64,000 nt of DNA from Euryarchaeota archaeon UBA557 (GCA_002503285.1 DARI01000025.1:35517-99516); one strand, 5' to 3'; positions 25,867-35,977 are shown, numbered from the stretch's first letter. Notes: generated from the letters alone by a model not told the origin. A program made the numbers and translations.

Positions 25867-28800
25867 ATGCAAGGTTATGTTCATACTCGAAAAGAAGATT
25901 CCGCTAAGATTAGGAATAGCATTACTATGGTTTTCATAATGTTACTAAGTCTTTTTTCTGCACTGGAAATTCCTCAAGCCGAAGCCTCCGATGTTGTTCT
26001 TACAGAGCCAATGCAAATTGTTAATAGTGGAACGGCAAATGATAGAGGAATGGCATTAGATGCAGATTCTAATGGTAATATCCACTTAGTTTTCAGTCGT
26101 AATACTCAACATCTATTTTATCAGATGCAAGATCCTAGGGGAGATACTATTATTTCAGCTACACAAATATCTAATCCTGGTAACCATCGTGCATGGCATC
26201 CAGATATCACAGTTGATGATGATGATAAAGTGCATATTGTATGGACTGATAAAGCAGGTCAATATTCAATAATGTATACATTGTTAGATCCCTATCAAGA
26301 TGATAGGAGTGGCGATGCTGCTCTAGACTCAGTAATCTCGATAGTAAATGACTTCGAAGTATCTAATAATCCTCAAAATCGTGATTACCCGGCAATTGAC
26401 GTAGACTCAAACAACAATCCACATATTGTTTGGGAAGACTCATTTGAACCTTTAGAAAAATTCTATCAGCAGCCACAAATATACTATAAAATGTTAGAAA
26501 TAGATCATATCTCAAGAGAAGCCTTAGTTGCTATAGATAGTACTATTCTAACTCCTATTCTAGGACATAAAGGCCATCCAGATATCGCTGTAGATGTGGA
26601 TGACTTTGTGCAAATTGTATGGGATGATACTCGCGGAGGAAAAGTTGAGATGGTTGTTCCTATCGATACTTCGGGTTCAATGAATACAGAATGGGCTGAT
26701 ATGTGTGTTGTATTTTATGGAGGAAACTTCGCTAGTGGAGGCTCCTTTCCAGGGTTAAAACCGTTACTTGAAAGTGCTAATATGAGTGTTTATGAAACAT
26801 TATATGCACTTAGTGGTAATTGGCCTGCAGCGTCACAGAGTGGCGCTTGTGCAAATGCGTACCAAACCGGGGGTTCTGGAAGCAATGGTCCAAGAAACAC
26901 TCCTCTAGGCTCTTCTCCAAATGATAATTCTGGCGGAATTAGATATTTAGATGAAGTAGTTTACAATAATGCTGCAGTGGATTTACCTACTGATGGTGGA
27001 TTTTATAGTGAATTCTGGGGTCCAGCTACAACTTGGGCCTGCTTATCATGGCAAGATGCTAATGGAAACGTCCCAGGAAATCCTCCTACACAACTAGATC
27101 ATCGTTGGAATCCAAACGCTACAAAAATTGTGATACCAATTTCTGATGAAGGCCCGTATGGTGGAAGCCCTCAGGATAACGACGATACTCAGAGTATTGC
27201 ACAATCACACGACGCATGTGTTAATGCTGATGTGGTACCAACTCCTCTTTGGGCCGGGTCAGATACAGACGTCGGATCATACATGATGGATATGGCACAA
27301 TGTCCAAATGGTTCTGGTCTAAATGCAAGAACTTGCAATGGCAATAATCTTAGATTAACAAATGCAGGAGGTCAGATGTATGGTTTTCCAACATCTTCTA
27401 GCAGTTCAACTGAATTAGAAATAATGGTCGAAGCTATGGTTTACTTGTCAACTAATAACTCTCGAGAAATATATATGACTGTTTTAGATCCTTTATCTCT
27501 CTTAGATCGCCCTTGGCCTGGTTGGACAAAAGGAGATCCGGGAACAGAAACTGACGCAAGCACTAATTCATATACTGAAGACCTAGGTCCCTCTGAAGAT
27601 ATATCTGGTTACGGTCATCTAGTGGTAGTTAACGATACTAGAATTACATTAAATGATGCATATAGCCTGCATCCATCCATAGCTTTGGACTCATCAGGAT
27701 TAACTCATCTTACATGGCAAGATGGACGATCTTACGGGTTTGATATTGATGTTAATTATGAGGTCTATTATACAAGATTAAAATTAAGGGGAGCTGCAGA
27801 ATGGGATGGTGCAGCAGAAGGACTGCCTACATTCGGAATAAAACAAATCGCAGATGCTGCAATCTCAGAAGTAGAGGGACCTGCTGGACTTAATCCCGAC
27901 AGGCCCTTTGGAGGAAATTCTCACTTGCCCTCAATTATAACCGACTCGTTTGACAATGTACACCTTACTTGGTTAGATAATTACAATGAATCTCAAGGAG
28001 AAACTATTGTTTATACTCGTCTGAATCATACAAATGATGACTATCCTAACGGATTTCCACTAAATTCTATTGCATCTTCAATTTTCGACCCATGGACAAT
28101 TATACCTGTTACATCTTGGCAATCTGACAAATTAGGCCCCAATTCGCCAGCGACTCCCGACTTAGGACAGACGCCAGCATTTGCTAATGATCTAGGAAGT
28201 GGAGCACATCTAGGCTGGTCAGATACAAACAAATGTAATGAAGAAAACAACGCAGGAAAATATACTTTATGTTATGTACATATCCTAACTGGTTTGGTTG
28301 ACATATCTCTTGCTTGTGATGAAAAGCTAATCGCTAATCCTAACCTAGAAGGAAATCCTTATGATTGTCCTGAAGATACAGAAACCTTCTATCATACAAT
28401 ATTTCCAGGAGAATTAACAACTTACAATATGACGATTGCAAATCCTACTCCCGGCCCAGCAGAACTAGTGCAAGATACATTTACTGTAACAATGCAGGGT
28501 ATCCCAACTAATTGGAGTGCCACATTATTTTATGCAACTAATAATACTCCAATATTCGAATCTACACCTGTACATCTAGATGGTGGAGAAGTTGTTCCAA
28601 TATATATGAGATTAAGGGCCCCAACAATATATCAGGCCAACCAAGATGAATTAGCGCAAGTAACTATAACTGCAATTTCATTCAAAGACCCTGCCATTAG
28701 AAATGAAAGAATAACATTAACTTTAATGGACGTTGTACATGGTATTGAATTGGACACAAGTCATTTCCAAGTAGATATTGAACAGGGTAGGTCTGCAGTA

Positions 28801-31041
28801 TTTTCTGTATCTATAAAGAATACAGGTAACGTATTCGATACCTTTGCATTCTATGATCCTTCAACACTTGAAGGACAAAATGAATGGGCTTTACCCTTCG
28901 GATGGGGCATTGATTTCCCCACCTCTATTTCCTTAGATCCTTTACAATCTGTTACTAAGAATTTACAGGTTAGTGTACCTTCTTCACAGGAACCAGGGAC
29001 ATTTGTAATATATCTAAAAGGATGGTCCACCGGTGAGCCTGTACTTTCGGTAGATCGGGGAACATTTGATATCCTAGAGCTTTGGATAAATGTTTCAACT
29101 AGATCTACTGGAAATATAGTATTCTCTGTCGGCGACACTACTCAATATGTTTTACCAGGTGATTGTGCAGAATTTGATATTGAAGTTACAAAGCATTTTA
29201 CACCCGGATATCTAGTTTTCAACCTACCTGGGGCACCCGAAGAAAGGCCTTCAAATTGGACTGAAGATACATGGCGATATGATCATTGGACTGTTGATTT
29301 AGACTTTTCAAATGCCCCTGGTGGAAATGGACCATCTGACGACTCACCAAGATATTGGGCTCAAATTAATACTCCTTACACAGTAACTGCAATAATGTGT
29401 GCACCATACAATTCAACTGCTGGATTAGGGGATTCCATTACTGTCCGTTCTTATTTAGAAGGACAACCCAAGATTAGAGATTCTGTAGTAATATTAACGA
29501 ATGTTATCCAGCGATATGATCTAGATGCGTCTGTATCTGAAAATATACTTGATTTATATCCGGGACAACCTTATAAAATGGATACAAATATAGAAAATTT
29601 AGGAAACGGCCCTGATAGATTTGACATGACTATCGAATCTATAGTGGACTCGCAAGGAAACTCTCATGTTTGGGATATTGAAATACCAAGAATCTTATTT
29701 GGAGAATTAGATAGGGATGAAATAGGTGAATATTCTATAACAATCAATGTACCTGCAAAGACATTAGCAGGCCAATATACTATAACATTCAATATTTATA
29801 GTGAAGAAGAATATCAAGGTACAAGATTACGTGATACTATTACTCTAAATATAAATATAATAGAATTTCATGACATGCGAATTTCACTCGATCCTGCTGT
29901 AGAAAGTAGAATAAAAACAACCGCACCGAGCAGAATAGTTAGATTTACACTAAATGTAACTAATTTTGGTAATATTCCAGATCAACCGACACTACATAAT
30001 CATACAATTGATTCAGCAGGAGGTTGGGGAGTCATGCCCGGAATGAATACTTTATCAAATTGGGAAATTCAATTTGCTCTATTGGAAGGATTCAATACCG
30101 AATATCCAATTGAAAAGTTATGCGTTGGTCAATTTCCAAATTTCTTAACCCTAGCAGATCCAATACCAAATGAAGGTTGTTACCTTTCGGCCCAAACAGG
30201 GGCCTTGACTTTCCCAATTATGGAAGCCTATACGACCCTACAATTGGTAGTGATAGTATCTATAGCACCAGATGCAGCGTTACAAAATAGAGAAATAGGA
30301 ATAAAAGCAATTTCAATGCACGGTTCTTCAGAAAATGGAGGAGATCATGATGAAACACCCGGTTGGGAAGACTCATGCACATTGGATTCCAATAAAGATG
30401 GTGTACCAGATAACTTTTTGCCAGATTGCGATACGAATGAACAAGTTTTAGAATTGAGATTAAGGGCTCCAGATTTGGAAATTATTGAGGTAACCACGGG
30501 TTCGACTAAAGGTGCTATCGGCGATATGCTTTCAGTAAGCGTTAAAATCGTAAATCGCGGTAATGCACATGCGACTGATGTAAATGTTATTTTGTGTAAG
30601 GACCAGTCTACTAGTGACATTAAGAAAAATGGTTGCGATGAAGTTAATATTGTTTATAGACAAATAATTAAGGCAATTATGCCAATTGGTGATGGTGGTT
30701 TAGAGAACCCTGATTCAATTACATTACTTTACATGGTTGAAGCAGGAAATCATGATGTAGTAGTGGTAGTAGATTCTAATAATGATATTGTAGAAACTGA
30801 TGAAACTAATAATATAATGAAAATACCAGGAGGTGAAATGAGCTCTAACTTAGGTCTAGGTGATGTTGTAGTTGATGTCATAGTGCGCTATTCCGTACCA
30901 ACAATTATCCTTGGAGCTACATTTTCTCTTATTGGAGTTGCAGGTTTTGTTATGTATGGTAGGAGGATAGAAGCCCTACAGTCTTTTGCAGAAAAAACTA
31001 GCCTTATGTCTAAATCCGATGAAGATGATATTAGGTTCTAA
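25867..31041 (+). CDS. Giant secreted surface protein: beta-propeller-like repeats with nested VWA domain, COG1470/CARDB-like repeats, C-terminal anchor
   Basis: A 1,724-residue cell-surface protein. A signal peptide is visible (hydrophobic residues about 20-35, likely cut after QAEA). At least six repeats with the pattern HPxIxxDxxxxxHxxWxD follow, e.g. HPDITVDDDDKVHIVWTD, YPAIDVDSNNNPHIVWED and HPSIALDSSGLTHLTWQD, suggesting a propeller. Between the fourth and fifth lies a von Willebrand A domain (residues about 260-540) with MIDAS motif DTSGS at Asp267. From about 820 on come repeated Ig-like domains (VFSVSIKNTGNVFDTF, MDTNIENLGNGPDRFD, LNVTNFGNIPDQ), ending in a CARDB-like domain (VDSNNDIVETDETNNI). 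The last 65 residues hold one membrane helix (VPTIILGATFSLIGVAGFVM) and a short cytoplasmic tail. Probable role is adhesion or glycan/metal-dependent binding. Confidence 0.9.
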   Translation: MQGYVHTRKEDSAKIRNSITMVFIMLLSLFSALEIPQAEASDVVLTEPMQIVNSGTANDRGMALDADSNGNIHLVFSRNTQHLFYQMQDPRGDTIISATQISNPGNHRAWHPDITVDDDDKVHIVWTDKAGQYSIMYTLLDPYQDDRSGDAALDSVISIVNDFEVSNNPQNRDYPAIDVDSNNNPHIVWEDSFEPLEKFYQQPQIYYKMLEIDHISREALVAIDSTILTPILGHKGHPDIAVDVDDFVQIVWDDTRGGKVEMVVPIDTSGSMNTEWADMCVVFYGGNFASGGSFPGLKPLLESANMSVYETLYALSGNWPAASQSGACANAYQTGGSGSNGPRNTPLGSSPNDNSGGIRYLDEVVYNNAAVDLPTDGGFYSEFWGPATTWACLSWQDANGNVPGNPPTQLDHRWNPNATKIVIPISDEGPYGGSPQDNDDTQSIAQSHDACVNADVVPTPLWAGSDTDVGSYMMDMAQCPNGSGLNARTCNGNNLRLTNAGGQMYGFPTSSSSSTELEIMVEAMVYLSTNNSREIYMTVLDPLSLLDRPWPGWTKGDPGTETDASTNSYTEDLGPSEDISGYGHLVVVNDTRITLNDAYSLHPSIALDSSGLTHLTWQDGRSYGFDIDVNYEVYYTRLKLRGAAEWDGAAEGLPTFGIKQIADAAISEVEGPAGLNPDRPFGGNSHLPSIITDSFDNVHLTWLDNYNESQGETIVYTRLNHTNDDYPNGFPLNSIASSIFDPWTIIPVTSWQSDKLGPNSPATPDLGQTPAFANDLGSGAHLGWSDTNKCNEENNAGKYTLCYVHILTGLVDISLACDEKLIANPNLEGNPYDCPEDTETFYHTIFPGELTTYNMTIANPTPGPAELVQDTFTVTMQGIPTNWSATLFYATNNTPIFESTPVHLDGGEVVPIYMRLRAPTIYQANQDELAQVTITAISFKDPAIRNERITLTLMDVVHGIELDTSHFQVDIEQGRSAVFSVSIKNTGNVFDTFAFYDPSTLEGQNEWALPFGWGIDFPTSISLDPLQSVTKNLQVSVPSSQEPGTFVIYLKGWSTGEPVLSVDRGTFDILELWINVSTRSTGNIVFSVGDTTQYVLPGDCAEFDIEVTKHFTPGYLVFNLPGAPEERPSNWTEDTWRYDHWTVDLDFSNAPGGNGPSDDSPRYWAQINTPYTVTAIMCAPYNSTAGLGDSITVRSYLEGQPKIRDSVVILTNVIQRYDLDASVSENILDLYPGQPYKMDTNIENLGNGPDRFDMTIESIVDSQGNSHVWDIEIPRILFGELDRDEIGEYSITINVPAKTLAGQYTITFNIYSEEEYQGTRLRDTITLNINIIEFHDMRISLDPAVESRIKTTAPSRIVRFTLNVTNFGNIPDQPTLHNHTIDSAGGWGVMPGMNTLSNWEIQFALLEGFNTEYPIEKLCVGQFPNFLTLADPIPNEGCYLSAQTGALTFPIMEAYTTLQLVVIVSIAPDAALQNREIGIKAISMHGSSENGGDHDETPGWEDSCTLDSNKDGVPDNFLPDCDTNEQVLELRLRAPDLEIIEVTTGSTKGAIGDMLSVSVKIVNRGNAHATDVNVILCKDQSTSDIKKNGCDEVNIVYRQIIKAIMPIGDGGLENPDSITLLYMVEAGNHDVVVVVDSNNDIVETDETNNIMKIPGGEMSSNLGLGDVVVDVIVRYSVPTIILGATFSLIGVAGFVMYGRRIEALQSFAEKTSLMSKSDEDDIRF

Positions 31042-31045
31042 ATTT

Positions 31046-31783
31046 TTAACGAATTAACCACCATGGAAGTGGTGTGCCTTTATTTGCTGCAATAAAATTT
31101 CCTTTGCTTGTAGATAAATCTCTTAGTAGTGTTTCTCTAAGATTATCCATCATTTCTTCTGCATCCATAGATTTAATTCTCATCCCATGAGAAAATAAGT
31201 CTAGGTCCAATGGCCTCCTTGGTTGATTCATAATTGCATGAGCTAATTGTCTTTCTTCATATGAATTAGAATGATTAGAAACACTTGAAGATACCTTTTT
31301 CTTAACCTGTTGATGCATAGCAATGATTGCATCTCTTTGATCATCAATCTTTTCTAGAGCAGCGTCCAACTCTCCTAGTGCCTCGATGGCCTCAGAAATT
31401 TCTAACTTCCTTTTAGTTCCCATTTTTCTAATAACATTATTAAGATCATTAGGTAACTTTTCTGATAGTTTCATGGCTCCCCCCCTGGGCATCTTCCTAT
31501 GTTCTGCACGAAATAAATCTGGCCCTAAATCAAGCCTTATTGAAAATGACTGATCGACCTTATACATTTTTTTGGGAGGACCTCCTTTTTCAGACGCAAC
31601 CATTTGAGACTCAACAAAATCAGCCTTTTCTAATACCTTTAGATGTTTTATTACTGCTTGCTGACTAACATTAATTAATTCGGAAATTTGTAATGGGTAG
31701 TGGGGTTCCTTGACCAACAATTTTAAAATTTGCCTTCTTATTGAGTTTTCTAATATGGACAAAGCCTCATCAAAATCCACCAT
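31046..31783 (-). CDS. ArsR-like winged-helix transcriptional regulator
   Basis: A 245-residue regulator. Residues about 5-75 are a winged helix-turn-helix of the ArsR type: SIRRQILKLLVKEPHYPLQ, then ISELINVSQQAVIKHLKVL as the recognition region, and a wing with KGGPPKKMYKV. The middle (about 115-165) is a predicted coiled coil for dimerisation (LGELDAALEKIDDQRDAIIA). The C-terminus is unrecognised. No metal-binding Cys cluster is seen, so it is not an obvious metal sensor. It ends 4 bases from the stop of the giant surface-protein gene, tail to tail. Its promoter has a long palindrome, suggesting self-regulation. Confidence 0.88.
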   Translation of the reverse strand: MVDFDEALSILENSIRRQILKLLVKEPHYPLQISELINVSQQAVIKHLKVLEKADFVESQMVASEKGGPPKKMYKVDQSFSIRLDLGPDLFRAEHRKMPRGGAMKLSEKLPNDLNNVIRKMGTKRKLEISEAIEALGELDAALEKIDDQRDAIIAMHQQVKKKVSSSVSNHSNSYEERQLAHAIMNQPRRPLDLDLFSHGMRIKSMDAEEMMDNLRETLLRDLSTSKGNFIAANKGTPLPWWLIR

Positions 31784-31786
31784 GAA

Positions 31787-31826
31787 CTAACCAACCCGAG
31801 GTTGGGTAGCCGACATAATCTAAAAA
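31787..31826 (-). promoter_or_regulatory. Promoter and 23-base operator-like palindrome of the winged-helix regulator
   Basis: The inverted repeat CTA-N-CCAACC-CGA-GGTTGG-N-TAG spans 31787-31809: nine of ten arm positions pair, around a 3-base centre. On the minus strand a TATA-like TTTTTAGATTATG lies at 31814-31826, which puts the predicted transcription start near 31794, inside the palindrome and about 10 bases before the ATG at 31783. This is the classic geometry of a repressor binding its own promoter. Confidence 0.6.
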
Positions 31827-31834
31827 CCCAAGCA

Positions 31835-32620
31835 TCATTTATCATTATCCCATTCTTCCCAATAAGTATCATTTTTTAATTTTTTATTTTCTTCATTATA
31901 TTCTGAAGCATTGTCAACATGTTTCAAATTAAGCCCATCTTTCGTACTATTTATCAAACTTATATCTTTCTTTTCAATAAATGGCTCGGGAATCCTCTCT
32001 TCATCTGTAATAATTCTAATTTCATTTTCTCTATATTCTAATTCAGTACCACTTTGGTTATCTATTATTAGATTGATATTCTTCTTTTCCTTTCTCCACC
32101 CGACAATTCCCAGGAATAATGCAATAAATCCAATTGGAATTCCCATACAACAACTAAGACTTACCAATAAAATATAACTTTCATTAAAAATTTCAAATTG
32201 ATTAGCTGTTTCGTCTACAAACCAAAGTGTATTATTACCTTCGTTGAACAAAATATAATCTCCTTCACTTGATATTTCAAAAACTCTCACTGTCATGTAA
32301 ACAGTATTATCTATCCCAGTTCTTGGTAGATCTAGCCAGTTGGCACTTCGACCTTCATATTCATCTCCAGAGTTATTAATTAATTTCAAAGAGGCATTGG
32401 AAATCCCATCATCAATCCGAAGAGCTACATATATCTTAGTAGATTCTAAATAAATTGATTCACTACTCTCAGGAGATAATTTAGTTAAATTAGTCACATC
32501 AGGATCATAAAATTCAAAATCTTCATTATCAATAAATGCTATTCCAATTGCCCCTGCTAAAAGTAATAAGAATGATGCTACCATCATCCACTTTGCTATG
32601 GTCATAATTGTATTACTCAC
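31835..32620 (-). CDS. Membrane protein of unknown function
   Basis: A 261-residue protein with an N-terminal hydrophobic helix at residues about 8-32 (KWMMVASFLLLLAGAIGIAF) and a second at about 145-172 (YILLVSLSCCMGIPIGFIAL). The 110-residue segment between them looks extracellular and beta-rich (IYVALRIDDGISNASLKLIN). The last 85 residues are charged and cytoplasmic. I do not recognise it. It begins 27 bases after the topoisomerase VI A stop on the same strand, so it may be the last gene of that operon, without any clear link to DNA topology. Confidence 0.75.
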   Translation of the reverse strand: MSNTIMTIAKWMMVASFLLLLAGAIGIAFIDNEDFEFYDPDVTNLTKLSPESSESIYLESTKIYVALRIDDGISNASLKLINNSGDEYEGRSANWLDLPRTGIDNTVYMTVRVFEISSEGDYILFNEGNNTLWFVDETANQFEIFNESYILLVSLSCCMGIPIGFIALFLGIVGWRKEKKNINLIIDNQSGTELEYRENEIRIITDEERIPEPFIEKKDISLINSTKDGLNLKHVDNASEYNEENKKLKNDTYWEEWDNDK

Positions 32621-32647
32621 AGTATTGCCTCACAATATAATATTTAA

Positions 32648-33754
32648 TTAATAATTTAAACCAAGTGCACCTAATTTCTCAGGTAAATATGTATCAGTAA
32701 CGAAATCTAAACCATATTTCGCTAATGATTGCTGTTCCGCTTTTTTTCCAATTTCTTGCATTAAATTGATTTGTTCTTTCCACCAACCTGTAGCAAATCT
32801 AGGGTCACTTAACTCTGATTGAAGGGCCCCTAAATCTGATTTTGTCAAATCATCAGACGGTAAATCATAAGCTAAAATATCATCAGCAGTGATCCCTAAA
32901 TATGTGGCCTCACTTGTTGCAAGATATTCAGAAATATGCGCAGTCTTTATTGCTCCATAGGCGATACTTGCAAAAATTCTAAAAGACCATGGATCACAAT
33001 CAGCAAATACTAAGATAGGTTTATTCCACTCATCACTCATTCTTTTCATAATTCTTCTTGTAGACCTAGCAGGTTGCCCTTTCAGATGTATTAATGCACA
33101 TCGCGCCTCTTCATCAAATCCATTTTCAACCAACCTATCAAACATTCCACCTGTCTCTACAGCCATTACAAAATCAATATCTTGTTCCACTAATTTTAAT
33201 TTTTCTGCTTCAACATTGTATGGAACTCCATATCCAGAATCTCCTACATCATCTCTACAGTTTATTCGCATCCATTCACCTTTTCGATTTTTTTCTTCAA
33301 ATGTCACGTTCCCAATTATTCTAGCACCGTCCTCCTCTGGTCTAAGCTTAAAATCCTCTCTAATACATTTTGTAACAATTTCTAAATCTTCTGCTAAGTT
33401 ATTACTTTCATTTTGTGTACCAAACTTACCGTTACCCCAACCTTCGGAAATATAGTACATTTCTCTTAATGTTGACGATTTACCACTATTTATCATTTGT
33501 TCTATAAATTCTGTTATGTGTAATGAGCGCAACAATACTCGCGCTGATCCTAATGAAGTAGCATCTCTCGTACTCTTGTTCTTACCATATTTATACACCT
33601 GTAACTTTTTATCAAAAGTAATATTAGTTTTAGTTCTAACCGGCAAGGTCATTGCAGGAGGTTTCCCCTTCATCATTTTATCATGCATTTCTGCGGCAAC
33701 AGTATGTAATGCATGAATAACCTCTTCCTTACTTTTCGCTTTTCTTATTGTCAT
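32648..33754 (-). CDS. top6A: DNA topoisomerase VI subunit A
   Basis: Spo11-like DNA-cleaving subunit of the archaeal type IIB topoisomerase. I choose the ATG at 33754, giving 368 residues, because GGGAGG lies 6-7 bases upstream and the ATG overlaps the subunit B stop in a TAATG; a start at 33769 would add five residues. The catalytic tyrosine is in TLREMYYISEGWG (Tyr101, second of the pair). The Toprim metal site is seen as FVMAVETGGMFDRL (Glu) and VFADCDPWSFRIF (Asp-x-Asp). Length and motifs are normal. Confidence 0.97.
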   Translation of the reverse strand: MTIRKAKSKEEVIHALHTVAAEMHDKMMKGKPPAMTLPVRTKTNITFDKKLQVYKYGKNKSTRDATSLGSARVLLRSLHITEFIEQMINSGKSSTLREMYYISEGWGNGKFGTQNESNNLAEDLEIVTKCIREDFKLRPEEDGARIIGNVTFEEKNRKGEWMRINCRDDVGDSGYGVPYNVEAEKLKLVEQDIDFVMAVETGGMFDRLVENGFDEEARCALIHLKGQPARSTRRIMKRMSDEWNKPILVFADCDPWSFRIFASIAYGAIKTAHISEYLATSEATYLGITADDILAYDLPSDDLTKSDLGALQSELSDPRFATGWWKEQINLMQEIGKKAEQQSLAKYGLDFVTDTYLPEKLGALGLNY

Positions 33755-35829
33755 TATTCTGCCTCCCATTCAGATAAAGAAAGTTGCCCAATATTGGATG
33801 GTGGTTGCATAGTTTGTAGTTCTTCAACCTCATTTATTTCGGCCCTATCTATCAATTGTTCTAAATTGCCTACATCATTTAATATTTCTTTTTCTGCCGC
33901 ATCTAATGCCTCGGTTTTACGTATTTCATTTAATAAAGTCTCATCTATTTTAGATGCTCCAATAATATCGCCATTACCTCTAAAGAAAACATCAGTATCA
34001 GTCCACTCACCTTTAGCAAGTCCATTTACTCCAAATTCAATGATTGTACATGTTCCTGGGTTTAAAGTATCTAACCTCCATGCCCATATTCCTCTAGCCT
34101 CTTTCCTTCCACCTCTTTCATTATCTACCATACTAATTGTATCATTTTCCGGCCACTTAACTAAGATTGAATATGCCCTTGCTCTTGCTGTGTAATTATA
34201 TATTTTTATAGAGCACGTGCCAATTTTTCTTTCTTTATCCCACCCTAATTCCTCTTCACAAAATACCGCATTCATAATTTGTGTTATGACCGGTGCTAAA
34301 TCTGGTTCACTTCTTGATAGTATTTCAGAACTTTTCTTTGATATCTCAGGCAATATTATATTTACTAATTCAAACTTCTCTTGCGCCTTTTTCCGTTGCG
34401 AACTTTTCTTTAGATGATTCTTCAAACCTCTTCCAACTTCTAACAATCCTTTCCTAATCTCTTCAAAAACTTCTTCATTTTCTGCTACTGCTTCTTTGGC
34501 CTCACTTGTGAACTGAACATTTGTAGATGCCAAATGTATCAATAATGCAGCAGGTCCTTTTGGAACACCTCTTCCTGCAGGATGTTCCAAACCGTATCTT
34601 TTCCAATCTATTGATTCAAGGGCTTTTGTTAGAAGGCAACCTCCCTGTTGATACATTAATGGAACTCTATTTGCAAATCTTAAAACTTCTATCGGACCTT
34701 CCGAACTTAAATCTCCTCCAAATACCAAACCGACTTCAATTTGAAATGGATTACCTTGACTGACAGTTGGATTTCTCGTTACCGTCGATGCAAATCTGGA
34801 ATCAATAGCCTTAGATAAGCCCTTCTTAATCAATAGATCATCGATGGGTGATAGGCAATCCATTGGCGGTGAAAGTAGCTTAACTTCCTTAAATGCAGCT
34901 AATATTTCTTGTGCATCTTCTGACTTTATTCTCCTTGGCCCTCTACTCTCATCAATATTGGCCTTTACTAAAATATCTCTTGCAGCACGCATGCTTACTC
35001 CAGAAAAATTGTGTCGTAAAAAAGAAGTCATTTTTCGTTCATCGGACTCTCGCAACATCCTTTGTAAAGTCCCCAAATGAATTCCATGTGGGTGTGGCTT
35101 AATTTCTGATACAACTCTAGGTAATCTTTCAGTAGTTCTGGGCCACGCACCTTCGTCGATGATATTTCCTTCAATATCTCTTACTATTAATGAAATACTA
35201 GCGTGAGGATTAACTATCGAAGTCATTCTAAGGTATTGATGAACAGATTGCTTTCCTTTCTGGTATTTACCCTTCATTACCGTTTTAATTCGTAAGCCTT
35301 GCTCAATATCTTGTCCATTTCGCTCATCTATCCAAACATCTCTCTTTTCTCCAGTTTTCAAAGCCCTATTCTTTCTCGTATCTAGGCCCAACTCAACAAA
35401 TACAGCAGAATTTTCATTTTTTATTTTTGAAATTACATTTGTTTTAGCCCCAGTTGTCAATTGACTATACATCACTACTCCTGTAATTCCAATCCCTTGT
35501 TGCCCTCTAGTTTGTCGGATAGCGTGAAATCGTGAACCAAGTAAGAATTTTCCAAATACATCTTCAATTGCATCTCTGGGTATTCCAGGACCATTATCCT
35601 GAGTAATAAATTCAATTTTATCATTTTTTTGCCGATTTAATTCTACATGAATCGTTGGTAGTATTCTAGCCTCTTCGCAAGCATCTAGAGAATTATCTAC
35701 GGATTCCTTTACTGCAGTTATGATTGATCTTTGAAGAGAATCAAATCCAAGAAAATGTTTATTCTTTTCAAAAAATTCACTGACAGCAATTTGTTTTTGT
35801 TTACTTGAAATTTCTTCTGCATTACTCAT
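33754..35829 (-). CDS. top6B: DNA topoisomerase VI subunit B
   Basis: GHKL ATPase subunit that drives strand passage with subunit A. From the ATG at 35829 it has 691 residues. This start has GGAGG 7 bases upstream; a start at 35856 would add nine. Bergerat-fold motifs are intact: KESVDNSLDACEEA (N box), ITQDNGPGIP (G1) and RGQQGIGITGVVMYSQ (G2). The transducer region and a C-terminal extension of about 150 residues follow, including a beta-rich stretch around KIYNYTARARAYSILVKWP. The family often ends near 530-620 residues, so this is a long version. Confidence 0.97.
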   Translation of the reverse strand: MSNAEEISSKQKQIAVSEFFEKNKHFLGFDSLQRSIITAVKESVDNSLDACEEARILPTIHVELNRQKNDKIEFITQDNGPGIPRDAIEDVFGKFLLGSRFHAIRQTRGQQGIGITGVVMYSQLTTGAKTNVISKIKNENSAVFVELGLDTRKNRALKTGEKRDVWIDERNGQDIEQGLRIKTVMKGKYQKGKQSVHQYLRMTSIVNPHASISLIVRDIEGNIIDEGAWPRTTERLPRVVSEIKPHPHGIHLGTLQRMLRESDERKMTSFLRHNFSGVSMRAARDILVKANIDESRGPRRIKSEDAQEILAAFKEVKLLSPPMDCLSPIDDLLIKKGLSKAIDSRFASTVTRNPTVSQGNPFQIEVGLVFGGDLSSEGPIEVLRFANRVPLMYQQGGCLLTKALESIDWKRYGLEHPAGRGVPKGPAALLIHLASTNVQFTSEAKEAVAENEEVFEEIRKGLLEVGRGLKNHLKKSSQRKKAQEKFELVNIILPEISKKSSEILSRSEPDLAPVITQIMNAVFCEEELGWDKERKIGTCSIKIYNYTARARAYSILVKWPENDTISMVDNERGGRKEARGIWAWRLDTLNPGTCTIIEFGVNGLAKGEWTDTDVFFRGNGDIIGASKIDETLLNEIRKTEALDAAEKEILNDVGNLEQLIDRAEINEVEELQTMQPPSNIGQLSLSEWEAE

Positions 35830-35890
35830 AGCTGTTCCTCCATCAGGTCCTCCCAATACCCTATTGGCACGGGGCCTGCTTATGGTTATG

Positions 35891-35938
35891 GCATTCGGAA
35901 TGCAGACCGTCCTTAACTATGCGTGGAAATAATATAGA
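35891..35938 (-). promoter_or_regulatory. Topoisomerase VI operon promoter with a 13-base palindrome
   Basis: On the minus strand a TATA-like TCTATATTA occupies 35930-35938, predicting transcription from about 35907. A perfect inverted repeat, GCATTC-G-GAATGC, at 35891-35903 would lie just inside the transcript (about +4 to +16). It could be an operator or a small 5' hairpin. Confidence 0.45.
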
Positions 35939-35977
35939 AATAGTGCGATAAAGACACTTTTGATGATATACCATTAT

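Noticed and set aside
33754..33769. A longer topoisomerase VI A start at 33769
   Set aside because: The internal ATG has GGGAGG at correct spacing and the TAATG overlap used by other coupled genes here; the longer start would include the ribosome site in the coding region.
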